Shown in pieces: positions 1-6,232 of a stretch of DNA of 6,232 nucleotides. The notes beneath the pieces were generated by a model. The model saw nothing but the letters and a program-made list of their open reading frames with translations, made no database searches and had not been told where the DNA came from. Both the position numbers and the translations under genes were made by a program. Origin of the DNA: Rhizorhabdus sp. (lineage in GTDB: Bacteria; Pseudomonadota; Alphaproteobacteria; Sphingomonadales; Sphingomonadaceae); contig SCUQ01000263.1 in NCBI GenBank assembly GCA_004297635.1, positions 1 through 6,232 of the forward strand. Reading direction: 5' to 3'. The number at the start of each line of letters is the position of its first letter. The first letter of the stretch is position 1.

Positions 1-448
1 CGATCGGGCCGGCGTTCATGAAGCGGCGCTTGGCGTGGCGCGCCTTCGGCCAGGGATCGGGATGGAGGAGCCAGGCGCGGTCCAGCGAGGCGTCGGGCAG
101 CCGTTCCAGCACCTCGATCGCATCGCCCATGTGCAGGCGGATATTGTCGAGTCCCAGCTCGTCGATCTTCATCAGCGCGCCGACCACGCCGTCGAGGAAG
201 GGCTCGCAGCCGATGAAGCCGGTGTCGGGCGCCATGCTCGCCTGGCCGGCCATATGCTCGCCCTTGCCGAAGCCGATTTCCAGCGCCAGCGGGCGATCGT
301 CGCCGAACAGCAGCGGCGCATCGAGGTCGCCGGTGTCGGGTACCGAGATTTCGGGCAGCAGGCGTTCGACCAGCTCGGACTGGCCCGGGCGCAGCTTGTG
401 GCCCTGGCGGCGTCCATAGAGCCGACGGATCGAGAGGGGGTCATTCAT
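1..448 (-). CDS. trmB: tRNA (guanine-N7-)-methyltransferase TrmB, N-terminal 149 codons (cut by window edge)
   Basis: TrmB uses SAM to methylate N7 of guanine 46 in the variable loop of tRNAs, in the cytoplasm. I translated the minus strand by hand from the ATG at 448-446. The protein begins [19 protein letters not shown], has the SAM-binding glycine-rich motif LEIGFGKGEHM at about residues 59-69, and the family hallmark PDPWPKARHAKRR at about residues 130-142. These are diagnostic of the family. The usual length is roughly 230-240 residues, so about a third of the protein lies beyond the left edge. The frame is open to the edge with no internal stop. The start codon lies inside the 3' end of the upstream methyltransferase gene, in an 8-nt overlap, so translation is probably coupled to it. 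There is no room for a promoter of its own immediately upstream. Confidence 0.95.
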   Translation of the reverse strand, partial: MNDPLSIRRLYGRRQGHKLRPGQSELVERLLPEISVPDTGDLDAPLLFGDDRPLALEIGFGKGEHMAGQASMAPDTGFIGCEPFLDGVVGALMKIDELGLDNIRLHMGDAIEVLERLPDASLDRAWLLHPDPWPKARHAKRRFMNAGPI

Positions 449-1010
449 CGCGACGGCTGATCTCATAGACGGCGGCGGGGGGCAGGTTGCGGAGCGTGCT
501 CGACAGCCGCCGCGCCTTGAGGCCGAGCCGTTCGAGCACCGGCCGCCGGATCGGGCAGGCCGGGCTGTAGGTGAACTGGAAGAAGCGCCCGCCGGGGCGC
601 ATCAGATCGAAGCAGCCGCGCATGATCATCATCTGCTGGCGCGCGTTCATGTTGAGGATCGGCAAGCCCGAGATCGTCGCGCCGGCCAGCCCGTCGGCAA
701 GCAGCGCCCGATGTCGGCGGACCCGTGCCGCATCTCCGCGCAGCACCCTTGCTTCTGGAAAGCGAGCGGCCAGGAGGCGCGCGAAATCGGCTTCATATTC
801 GACGAGGATGAGGTCCGCTTCCTGCAGGCCCCGTGCCAGCAGCGCCTTGGTAAACACGCCGGTGCCCGGCCCCAGCTCGATGACGGGGGCCATATCCGGC
901 GTGATCTCGGCGGTGATGAGCTTCGCGAGCGCGGGGCTTGACGGGGCGACGGCCGCAATTCCCATCGGATCTTTCGCCCAGGCGCGCAGGAAGGCCGCCA
1001 GATCGGACAT
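441..1010 (-). CDS. PmtA-like SAM-dependent (phospholipid N-) methyltransferase
   Basis: This is a 189-residue class I methyltransferase. PmtA enzymes convert phosphatidylethanolamine stepwise to phosphatidylcholine at the inner membrane. What is visible: an N-terminal helix-like stretch ([13 protein letters not shown]) followed by [10 protein letters not shown], as in rhizobial-type PmtA; the SAM motif [18 protein letters not shown] at about residues 44-61; an acidic motif II in LVEYE near residue 71; then SGLPILNM and FTYSPACPI in the second half. The motif order and length suit PmtA (about 190-200 residues). I chose the ATG at 1010 because GGAG lies 7 nt upstream. An in-frame ATG at 1031 would give 196 residues but has a poorer ribosome binding site. 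The gene ends in TGA overlapping the trmB start. Proteins like this are sometimes labelled rRNA adenine methyltransferase, but the NLPY-type motif of KsgA is absent. The family is fairly sure; the lipid substrate is inferred. Confidence 0.75.
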   Translation of the reverse strand: MSDLAAFLRAWAKDPMGIAAVAPSSPALAKLITAEITPDMAPVIELGPGTGVFTKALLARGLQEADLILVEYEADFARLLAARFPEARVLRGDAARVRRHRALLADGLAGATISGLPILNMNARQQMMIMRGCFDLMRPGGRFFQFTYSPACPIRRPVLERLGLKARRLSSTLRNLPPAAVYEISRRDE

Positions 1011-1104
1011 GGGCATGCTCCGCGTCGCCATAGACGATGATGCCCTAGAGGCTGTTGCGCGACGGGGGAAGGGGCTTGCTGCGGTACACTTGCGATGGAC
1101 CGTG

Positions 1105-1127
1105 AAATCAATCGCGCTGATCGATTT
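1105..1127. promoter_or_regulatory. Imperfect inverted repeat in the divergent pmtA-like/katE intergenic region
   Basis: The 9-nt arms AAATCAATC (1105-1113) and GATCGATTT (1119-1127) are complementary at 8 of 9 positions around a 5-nt spacer. The repeat sits about 95 nt before the methyltransferase start and about 60 nt before the katE start, where an operator controlling either gene could lie. I recognise no regulator motif, and it does not look like an OxyR site. Apart from this repeat and the weak boxes near katE, the region from 1011 to 1188 shows nothing I can name. Confidence 0.25.
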
Positions 1128-1135
1128 TATTCGGC

Positions 1136-1160
1136 GGACCTTTGCGCCGAAGCCGGGGTT
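1136..1160 (+). promoter_or_regulatory. Weak EcfG-like (general stress sigma factor) promoter candidate for katE
   Basis: GGACC at 1136-1140 and GGTT at 1157-1160 are separated by 16 nt. Alphaproteobacterial EcfG promoters follow GGAAC-N16/17-CGTT, so each box has one mismatch. The spacing and position fit a transcript starting near 1167 with a leader of roughly 20 nt. Catalases of this type are often stationary-phase or general-stress genes, which makes the idea plausible. The match is weak in GC-rich DNA and could be chance. No convincing housekeeping -35/-10 pair was seen. Confidence 0.2.
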
Positions 1161-1177
1161 GAGCGGGGATTACGGAC

Positions 1178-1182
1178 AGGAG
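1178..1182 (+). promoter_or_regulatory. Ribosome binding site of katE
   Basis: AGGAG lies 6 nt before the ATG at 1189-1191. It fixes the catalase start well inside a longer open frame that runs upstream, antisense to the methyltransferase gene. The encoded N-terminus ([10 protein letters not shown]) is typical for a large catalase. Confidence 0.8.
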
Positions 1183-1188
1183 CGGACC

Positions 1189-3288
1189 ATGGCGACCAAG
1201 AATTTCGAGACCGATACGGGCAAGGGCGGCGAAACCCATCAGCATGTGCCGGCCAAGGGCCCGCATGACGGGATCGATCACCTGACCACCAATCAGGGCA
1301 TCCCCGTTTCGGATAATCAGAACCAGTTGAAGTCGGGCGCCCGGGGCCCGGTCCTGCTGGAAGATTTCGTGCTGCGCGAAAAGATCTTCCACTTCGATCA
1401 CGAACGGATTCCAGAACGCATCGTCCATGCCCGCGGCTCGGCCGCCCATGGCTATTTCGAACTATATGAGAGCCTGGCCGATATCACGAAGGCCGACCTC
1501 TTTCAGCGGGCCGGCGAAAAGACGCCGGTCTTCACCCGCTTCTCCACCGTCGCCGGCGGTGCCGGATCGGTCGATACGCCGCGCGACGTGCGCGGCTTCG
1601 CGGTGAAATTCTATACCCAGCAGGGCAATTGGGATCTGGTCGGCAACAATATCCCGGTCTTCTTCATCCAGGATGCGATCAAATTCCCCGATCTGATCCA
1701 TTCGGTGAAGATGGAGGCGGATCGCGGCTATCCGCAGGCGGCATCGGCGCATGATACCTTCTGGGATTTCATCAGCCTGATGCCCGAATCGACCCATATG
1801 ATCATGTGGGCGATGTCAGACCGCACCATCCCGCGTACGCTCCGGACGATGGAAGGTTTCGGCATCCACACCTTCCGGCTGGTCAATGCCGAAGGCAAAT
1901 CGACCTTCGTCAAATTCCACTGGAAGCCGAAACAGGGTGTCGCATCGACCGTGTGGGACGAGGCGGTCAAGATCGCCGGTGCCGATCCCGATTTCCAGCG
2001 CCGCGACCTGTTCGAGGCGATCGACCGGGGCGATTTCCCGGAATGGGAGCTCGGCATCCAGGCGTTCGACGAGGCCTTTGCGGACAGCCTGCCGTTCGAC
2101 GTGCTCGATCCTACCAAGATCATTCCCGAGGAGGTGCTGCCGGTGCGGCCGATCGGCCGGATGGTGCTTGATCGCTACCCCGATAATTTCTTCGCGGAGA
2201 CCGAACAGGTCGCCTATTGCCCGGCCAACATCGTGCCGGGGGTGGATTTCACCAATGATCCGCTGCTCCAGGGGCGTCTGTTCAGCTATCTGGATACCCA
2301 GCTGAAGCGGCTCGGCTCGACCAATTTCCATCAGCTTCCGATCAATGCGCCGAAATGCCCGGTCATGAACTTCCAGCGCGATGGGCATATGCAGATGGCG
2401 GTTCCCAAAGGACGCGCCAATTATGAACCGAACAGCCTCGACGCGGCGGGCGAGGCCACCGGGCCGCGCGAATGCCCTGTCGTCGGTTTCACCACGGCGC
2501 CCGGCCGCGCGGCGGAGGAGGAGCAGGGCGACAAGCTGCGCATCCGTCCGGCGAGCTTCGCCGATCATTACAGCCAGGCGCGGATGTTCTTCCGCTCGCT
2601 CGATCCGGCCGAGCAGGCGCATCTCGCCTCGGCGCTGGTGTTCGAGCTGTCGAAGGTCGGGCTGGAACATGTTCGCAGCCGGATGCTGTCGAACCTCGTC
2701 AACGTCGATCCCGATCTCGCCGGGCGGGTCGCCGACGGGATCAACATGCCGTTGCCCAAGGCGTCGCCATCGGCGGTCGAGGTCCAGGATCTCGATCCGT
2801 CACCGGCGCTGCGGATCATCAACGGGCCGCTCGATCTCAAGACGCTCGAAGGACGTTCGGTCGGTATCCTCATCGCCGACGGATCAGACGCCGGAGCGGT
2901 CGATCAGCTGACCAGCAAGATCGGCGATGCCGGCGGGCGGCCGATCCTGATCGCGCCCAAGGTGGGCGGCGCGAAGATGTCGGACGGAAAGCTCCTGAAG
3001 GCGGATGCACAGCTTGCCGGATTCCCGTCGGTCCTGGTCGACGCCGTGGTGATCGCGCTGTCCGAAGAGGGCTGCAAGGCGCTGCTCAACGAAGGCGCCG
3101 CGGTCCAGTTCGTCATGGACGCCTTCGGCCATCTCAAGGCGATCGGCGCGAGCGACGCGGCCAAGCCGTTGCTGGACAAGGCCGGGGTCGTGCCGGACGA
3201 AGGCGTGACCGGGCTTGACGACAATTTCGTCGAAGCCGCGAAGACGCGCTATTGGGCGCGGGAGCCGAAGGTGCGTATGCTCGCCTAA
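1189..3288 (+). CDS. katE: Large-subunit (clade 2, HPII-type) monofunctional haem catalase
   Basis: The enzyme breaks hydrogen peroxide into water and oxygen, probably as a cytoplasmic homotetramer. The protein has 699 residues; small-subunit catalases have about 480-500, so this is the large type. The catalase core spans about residues 50-520. The active-site signature around [13 protein letters not shown] gives the distal catalytic His80. Ser119 lies in RFSTVAG and Asn153 in VGNNIP. The haem-ligand signature RLFSYLDTQ gives proximal Tyr367. The His80-Asn153 and His80-Tyr367 distances (73 and 287) equal those I recall for E. coli HPII. Residues about 555-699 form the C-terminal flavodoxin/GATase-like domain ([15 protein letters not shown], then VDAVVIAL, then [15 protein letters not shown]). 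At the place of HPII His392, which cross-links to the haem tyrosine, this protein has Cys344 ([11 protein letters not shown]). It is transcribed convergently to metK and divergently from the methyltransferase, so it is its own transcription unit. Start set by AGGAG 6 nt upstream. Confidence 0.96.
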   Translation: MATKNFETDTGKGGETHQHVPAKGPHDGIDHLTTNQGIPVSDNQNQLKSGARGPVLLEDFVLREKIFHFDHERIPERIVHARGSAAHGYFELYESLADITKADLFQRAGEKTPVFTRFSTVAGGAGSVDTPRDVRGFAVKFYTQQGNWDLVGNNIPVFFIQDAIKFPDLIHSVKMEADRGYPQAASAHDTFWDFISLMPESTHMIMWAMSDRTIPRTLRTMEGFGIHTFRLVNAEGKSTFVKFHWKPKQGVASTVWDEAVKIAGADPDFQRRDLFEAIDRGDFPEWELGIQAFDEAFADSLPFDVLDPTKIIPEEVLPVRPIGRMVLDRYPDNFFAETEQVAYCPANIVPGVDFTNDPLLQGRLFSYLDTQLKRLGSTNFHQLPINAPKCPVMNFQRDGHMQMAVPKGRANYEPNSLDAAGEATGPRECPVVGFTTAPGRAAEEEQGDKLRIRPASFADHYSQARMFFRSLDPAEQAHLASALVFELSKVGLEHVRSRMLSNLVNVDPDLAGRVADGINMPLPKASPSAVEVQDLDPSPALRIINGPLDLKTLEGRSVGILIADGSDAGAVDQLTSKIGDAGGRPILIAPKVGGAKMSDGKLLKADAQLAGFPSVLVDAVVIALSEEGCKALLNEGAAVQFVMDAFGHLKAIGASDAAKPLLDKAGVVPDEGVTGLDDNFVEAAKTRYWAREPKVRMLA

Positions 3289-3299
3289 AGCCGGCGATC

Positions 3300-3332
3300 G
3301 ACCGTCACCCTGGCCCTGCCGGGGTGACGGTC
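3300..3332. terminator. Stem-loop between convergent katE and metK, probable bidirectional terminator
   Basis: GACCGTCACCC (3300-3310) and GGGTGACGGTC (3322-3332) form a perfect 11-bp stem around an 11-nt loop. It lies 11 nt after the katE stop and 8 nt before the metK stop codon, filling most of the 52-nt gap between the two stops. It could serve both strands. No T-run follows on either strand, so it is not a textbook intrinsic terminator, though U-poor ones occur in GC-rich alphaproteobacteria. Confidence 0.7.
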
Positions 3333-3340
3333 CGTCGCGG

Positions 3341-4555
3341 TCAGGCGAGAGCCGCCTTGAGCTTGTCGGCCAGGTCGGTCTTCTCCCACGGGAAGAAGTC
3401 ACCCTCCGGCTTGCGGCCGAAATGGCCATAGGCCGCGGTCTTCGCATAGATCGGCTTGTTGAGGCCGAGATGGGTGCGGATGCCACGCGGGGTCAGCCCG
3501 CCCAGTTCCTTGATCGACTGGATCGCGGTTTCGATCGCCGCATCCGTCAGGCCCTCGGCGCAGGTGCCGTGCGTATCGACATAGAGCGACAGTGGCTCGG
3601 ACACGCCGATCGCATAGGCCAGCTGGATCGTGCAGCGCCGCGCGAGGCCGGCAGCGACGATGTTCTTCGCCAGATAACGGGTGATATAGGCCGCCGACCG
3701 GTCGACCTTGGTCGGGTCCTTGCCGCTGAACGCGCCGCCGCCGTGTGGGGCCGCCCCGCCATAGGTGTCGACGATGATCTTGCGGCCGGTAAGGCCCGCG
3801 TCGCCATCGGGGCCGCCGATTTCGAAGCTGCCGGTCGGATTGATGTGATAGACGGTCTGGTCCGACAGGAGGTGTGCCGGCAGAACGTCGGCGATCACGC
3901 CCTTCACATAATTCTTCAGCTCGGCTTCTTTGGCGCCTTCGTCATAGCCCTTGCCATGCTGGGTCGAGACGACGATCGCGGTCGCGGCGACCGGCTTGCC
4001 ATTGTCGAAGCGCAGCGTGACCTGGCTCTTGGTGTCGGGCTCGAGGAAGGGCGCCTTGCCCGAATGACGGTCGGCCGCCATCGTCTCGAGAATCTTGTGG
4101 CTGTAATAGAGTGTCGCCGGCATCAGATCGGGCGTCTCGTCGCAGGCGAAGCCGAACATGATGCCCTGGTCGCCTGCGCCCTCATCCTTGTTGCCGCTCG
4201 CGTCGACGCCCTGCGCGATATGAGCCGACTGGCCGTGCAAATTGTTGTGGAAGGTGAAGGTTTCCCAATGGAAGCCGTCCTGCTCATAGCCGATCCGCTT
4301 CACCGTCTCGCGAACCGTCTTCTCGATCTCCTCCTGCGCGCCCGGCGCCCAGGCACCATTTTCATAGACGCCCTTGCAGCGGATTTCGCCGGCCAGCACG
4401 ACCAGCTGGGTGGTGGTCAGCGTCTCGCAGGCGATGCGGGCTTCGGGATCCTTGGACAGGAAGAGATCGACGATCGCGTCGGAAATCTGATCGGCGACCT
4501 TGTCGGGATGGCCTTCGGACACGCTCTCGGACGTGAAGAGATAGTTGCTGCGCAT
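3341..4555 (-). CDS. metK: S-adenosylmethionine synthetase (methionine adenosyltransferase)
   Basis: MetK joins methionine and ATP to make SAM, releasing phosphate and diphosphate, in the cytoplasm. The 404-residue protein starts [19 protein letters not shown], the standard MetK N-terminus; GHPDK (15-19) belongs to the ATP site. Signature 1, [12 protein letters not shown], is at 126-137. Signature 2, [19 protein letters not shown], is at 272-290. The length is close to the usual 380-405, with no gap or frameshift. The ATG at 4555 is supported by the conserved N-terminus. The ribosome binding site is weak: AGAGGG (4574-4569) lies 13 nt upstream, longer than usual. The gene follows lnt after 84 nt on the same strand. 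The gap carries an inverted repeat and a stem-loop that may give metK its own control. Its product supplies the two methyltransferases encoded at the left of the window. Confidence 0.98.
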   Translation of the reverse strand: MRSNYLFTSESVSEGHPDKVADQISDAIVDLFLSKDPEARIACETLTTTQLVVLAGEIRCKGVYENGAWAPGAQEEIEKTVRETVKRIGYEQDGFHWETFTFHNNLHGQSAHIAQGVDASGNKDEGAGDQGIMFGFACDETPDLMPATLYYSHKILETMAADRHSGKAPFLEPDTKSQVTLRFDNGKPVAATAIVVSTQHGKGYDEGAKEAELKNYVKGVIADVLPAHLLSDQTVYHINPTGSFEIGGPDGDAGLTGRKIIVDTYGGAAPHGGGAFSGKDPTKVDRSAAYITRYLAKNIVAAGLARRCTIQLAYAIGVSEPLSLYVDTHGTCAEGLTDAAIETAIQSIKELGGLTPRGIRTHLGLNKPIYAKTAAYGHFGRKPEGDFFPWEKTDLADKLKAALA

Positions 4556-4582
4556 TGGTACTGACTGACCCTCTTGGGATAA

Positions 4583-4609
4583 TGTCGCCTGATAGGCTCA
4601 GGGCTGACA
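4583..4609 (-). other. Bulged stem-loop in the probable metK 5' leader
   Basis: Read on the minus strand, TGTC and GACA form an outer 4-bp stem, and CCTGA with TCAGG an inner 5-bp stem, around the loop GCCTA. An extra G-C pair between them, with two small bulges, is possible. It ends 27 nt before the metK start. No U-run follows, so it is unlikely to be an intrinsic terminator. It might affect translation or mRNA stability. I tried to match it to the SAM-II and SAM/SAH riboswitch patterns I remember and could not. It may be fortuitous. Confidence 0.35.
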
Positions 4610-4613
4610 GAAG

Positions 4614-4635
4614 GATATAAAGAGTTCGTTATATC
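4614..4635. promoter_or_regulatory. AT-rich perfect inverted repeat upstream of metK, candidate operator
   Basis: GATATAA (4614-4620) and TTATATC (4629-4635) are perfect 7-bp arms around an 8-nt spacer, an island of A+T in GC-rich DNA. It starts 4 nt beyond the lnt stop and lies about 60-80 nt upstream of the metK start. Size and symmetry suit a dimeric winged-helix repressor such as the ArsR family. ArsR-type regulators responding to SAH or SAM (SahR, SamR) are known to control methionine-cycle genes in Proteobacteria. That link is inference; I cannot confirm a motif match. The A+T could also form part of a metK -10 region, but no good -35 box was found at the right distance. Confidence 0.45.
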
Positions 4636-4639
4636 TCGC

Positions 4640-6232
4640 TTAGCGGAGCTTGCGCGTGATGGCAATTCCGCCCGCGATCAGGAACAGCGCGAAGAGCAGG
4701 GGCAGCAGATTGCCGAGCCGCGCGAAGGGGGTTGGCGGACGCGGCGCTGGCAGCGTCGCGGCGATCGCGCCGGCCTTGCGCCATGCGATGCTGTGGAGCA
4801 GCCGCCCGTCGGCATCGACCACTGCGGAGATACCGGTGGGGGTGGAGCGGATGATCGGCACCCCCTCCTCCGCCGCGCGCAGCCGCGCCTGGGCGAGATG
4901 CTGTGGCGGCCCCCAGCGTCCGAACCAGGCGTCGTTCGACGGGTTGAACAGGAAATCGGGGCGATGGGCGGCATCGACCACCCGCCCGGAGAAGATGATC
5001 TCGTAGCAGATCTGGATGCCGGCCTTGCCGAAGCCGGGAATATCCATGGTCGCCGGGCCGGGGCCGGGCCAGAAATCGACGTCGCCGGGCACGAGCCGCG
5101 ACAGGCCGATCGCCGACAGGATCGAGCGTGCCGGCAGATATTCGCCATAGGGGACGAGATGCGCCTTGTCGTAGCGGCCAAGGATTCTGCCCTGGGCGTC
5201 CAGCGCGAACAGGCTGTTATGCGCGCCGATCAGATCGCCCGCCTTGTCGAAGATCAACGCGTCGCCACCCAGAAGCAGCTTGTCGCCTGGCCCCAACAGC
5301 GCGGCGATCCGTCGGCGCGCTTCGGGCTCCAGTTCCAAGAAGTCGGCCGTCGCGGCCTCCGGCCAGAGGATCAGGCGGGGCGCCGCGCCGGGCGCCGGCT
5401 TGCCGGTCAGTTCGCTCAGCCGCTGGAAATTGGCGCGCTGAAGCTTCGGATCCCATTTCTCGTTCTGATTGATGTTGGGCTGGACGACGATGATCGCGGG
5501 TCCCGGGCGGGGCGGCGGCGGACGCAGCATCCAGGCGGACAGGATCTGCGCGAGCATCGCGACGAGTATCCCCCAGCCCACCCGCTGCCACCGCGCGCGC
5601 GCCGCGCCAGGCAATACCGCCAGCAGCCAGATGCCCGCGAGCAGCACCATCCAGCCGGACAGACCATAGGTGCCGATCAGCGGGGTCAGGCCGATCCACG
5701 CCGGTTCGGCGCTGTCGGGCGCGATCATGATCGCGCCGAGCGGATTCCAGGCAAAGCCCGTGAAGGCTATGCTGCGCAGCCATTCGGCGATCACCCAGCA
5801 GCCGGCGAAGAGCGGAATGAAGCCGAAGGGACCGGGCTGGGCGACCGGTATGATCATTGCGGCCGGCTCCATCCCTTCCGGGATCAGCCCCTTGAGCTTG
5901 CTGCGCCGACGCGCCTGCTCGGCTCTGCGGCGGTGGGCTTCGATCCTGGACGGCAGCTGGTGAAGGCCCCAGGCGAGCATCGCCGCCAGCATCGGAAATA
6001 CCGCCAGATAGAGCGCGAGCAGGAACACCGCGATCACGCCCAGCCAATGCGGCATCGCATCCTGGAAGGTGAAGGCGGTGGCGATCCAGTTGTTGCCGAA
6101 GGTGAAGTGCCCGACCCCGAAACACCAGCCCAGCAGCGCGACGCGGCGGAGCCGATCGGCGCCGATCAGCAGCCACATCAGCGCGGCCAGGCAGACCAGG
6201 GTCAGCGGCCACCAGTTGAGCGGCGCGAAACC
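4640..6232 (-). CDS. lnt: Apolipoprotein N-acyltransferase, 5' end beyond the window
   Basis: Lnt adds the third acyl chain, taken from a phospholipid, to the N-terminal cysteine of lipoproteins at the periplasmic face of the inner membrane. The frame stays open to the right edge. Residues upstream of the Met at 6178 read GFAPLNWWPLTLV, typical of the Lnt N-terminal region, so the true start is outside and 530 codons are visible. Counting from the Met at 6178: hydrophobic membrane segments lie at about 11-25, 45-72, 118-135, 162-190 and 203-217, with another just before the Met. The nitrilase-like periplasmic domain covers about 228-475. The catalytic triad is intact: Glu274 (LWPEAA), Lys338 (YDKAHLVPYGEYLP) and Cys391 (GIQICYEIIF). 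A last membrane helix is at about 490-507, followed by RKLR and TAA. An Arg-rich insert of roughly 30 residues lies near 78-110. metK follows after 84 nt. Confidence 0.96.
   Translation of the reverse strand, partial: GFAPLNWWPLTLVCLAALMWLLIGADRLRRVALLGWCFGVGHFTFGNNWIATAFTFQDAMPHWLGVIAVFLLALYLAVFPMLAAMLAWGLHQLPSRIEAHRRRAEQARRRSKLKGLIPEGMEPAAMIIPVAQPGPFGFIPLFAGCWVIAEWLRSIAFTGFAWNPLGAIMIAPDSAEPAWIGLTPLIGTYGLSGWMVLLAGIWLLAVLPGAARARWQRVGWGILVAMLAQILSAWMLRPPPPRPGPAIIVVQPNINQNEKWDPKLQRANFQRLSELTGKPAPGAAPRLILWPEAATADFLELEPEARRRIAALLGPGDKLLLGGDALIFDKAGDLIGAHNSLFALDAQGRILGRYDKAHLVPYGEYLPARSILSAIGLSRLVPGDVDFWPGPGPATMDIPGFGKAGIQICYEIIFSGRVVDAAHRPDFLFNPSNDAWFGRWGPPQHLAQARLRAAEEGVPIIRSTPTGISAVVDADGRLLHSIAWRKAGAIAATLPAPRPPTPFARLGNLLPLLFALFLIAGGIAITRKLR

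Noticed and set aside
35..460. Plus-strand frames opposite trmB
   Set aside because: The minus strand here gives a clean TrmB with its diagnostic motifs; the plus frames are shadows.
441..1031. KsgA/Erm-type rRNA adenine dimethyltransferase as the identity of the small methyltransferase
   Set aside because: It has SGLPILNM instead of the NLPY-type catalytic motif, and its length and N-terminus fit PmtA better.
571..1188. Upstream in-frame extension of the catalase open frame (206 codons)
   Set aside because: It runs antisense through the methyltransferase gene, has low-complexity Arg/Ser/Ala content, and the clear AGGAG and typical catalase N-terminus place the start at 1189.
1816..2670. 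A 284-codon minus-strand frame inside katE
   Set aside because: It is the antisense shadow of conserved catalase codons, with no family motif and no independent start signal.
3215..4564. A 449-codon open frame on the plus strand covering all of metK
   Set aside because: It is antisense to an unmistakable metK, its product resembles no family I know and is rich in Arg, Gly and Ala, and it starts inside katE. Long antisense frames are expected in GC-rich codon-biased genes.
4556..4639. A known SAM-II or SAM/SAH riboswitch before metK
   Set aside because: The leader is short and I could not find the conserved cores I remember for these classes; only a simple stem-loop is supported.
5217..6212. 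A 331-codon minus-strand frame overlapping lnt
   Set aside because: It is a frame-shifted reading of lnt, whose own frame carries membrane segments and the full catalytic triad.

Overview
The window is GC-rich bacterial chromosome with five genes. The protein sequences and the gene order point to an alphaproteobacterium, most likely a sphingomonad (Sphingomonas or a close relative). That assignment rests on my recollection that lnt, metK and trmB lie close together in that group; I could not run a search.

Layout from left to right. (1) Positions 1-448, minus strand: the N-terminal 149 codons of trmB (tRNA m7G46 methyltransferase), cut by the left edge. (2) Positions 441-1010, minus: a small SAM-dependent methyltransferase resembling PmtA, the phospholipid N-methyltransferase. 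Its stop codon overlaps the trmB start. (3) Positions 1011-1188: a divergent intergenic region with an imperfect inverted repeat and a weak stress-promoter-like pair of boxes. (4) Positions 1189-3288, plus: a 699-residue large-subunit (clade 2, HPII-type) haem catalase, katE, with its C-terminal flavodoxin-like domain. (5) Positions 3300-3332: an 11-bp stem-loop between the convergent katE and metK stops, probably a shared terminator. (6) Positions 3341-4555, minus: metK, S-adenosylmethionine synthetase. (7) Positions 4556-4639: an 84-nt gap holding an AT-rich perfect inverted repeat and a bulged stem-loop in the probable metK leader. (8) Positions 4640-6232, minus: lnt, apolipoprotein N-acyltransferase, whose N-terminus lies beyond the right edge.

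The genes fit together in part. MetK makes SAM, which both TrmB and the PmtA-like enzyme consume. Lnt and a phospholipid methyltransferase both act on envelope lipids and lipoproteins. The catalase is the odd one out: it faces the other way and, with the PmtA-like gene, separates metK from trmB.

I see no mobile element, CRISPR array, tRNA or rRNA, and no clear sign of an undescribed system. The points most worth checking are small: the inverted repeat and leader stem-loop upstream of metK, the pmtA-like/katE insertion between metK and trmB, and a substitution at the catalase position that forms the His-Tyr cross-link in E. coli HPII.
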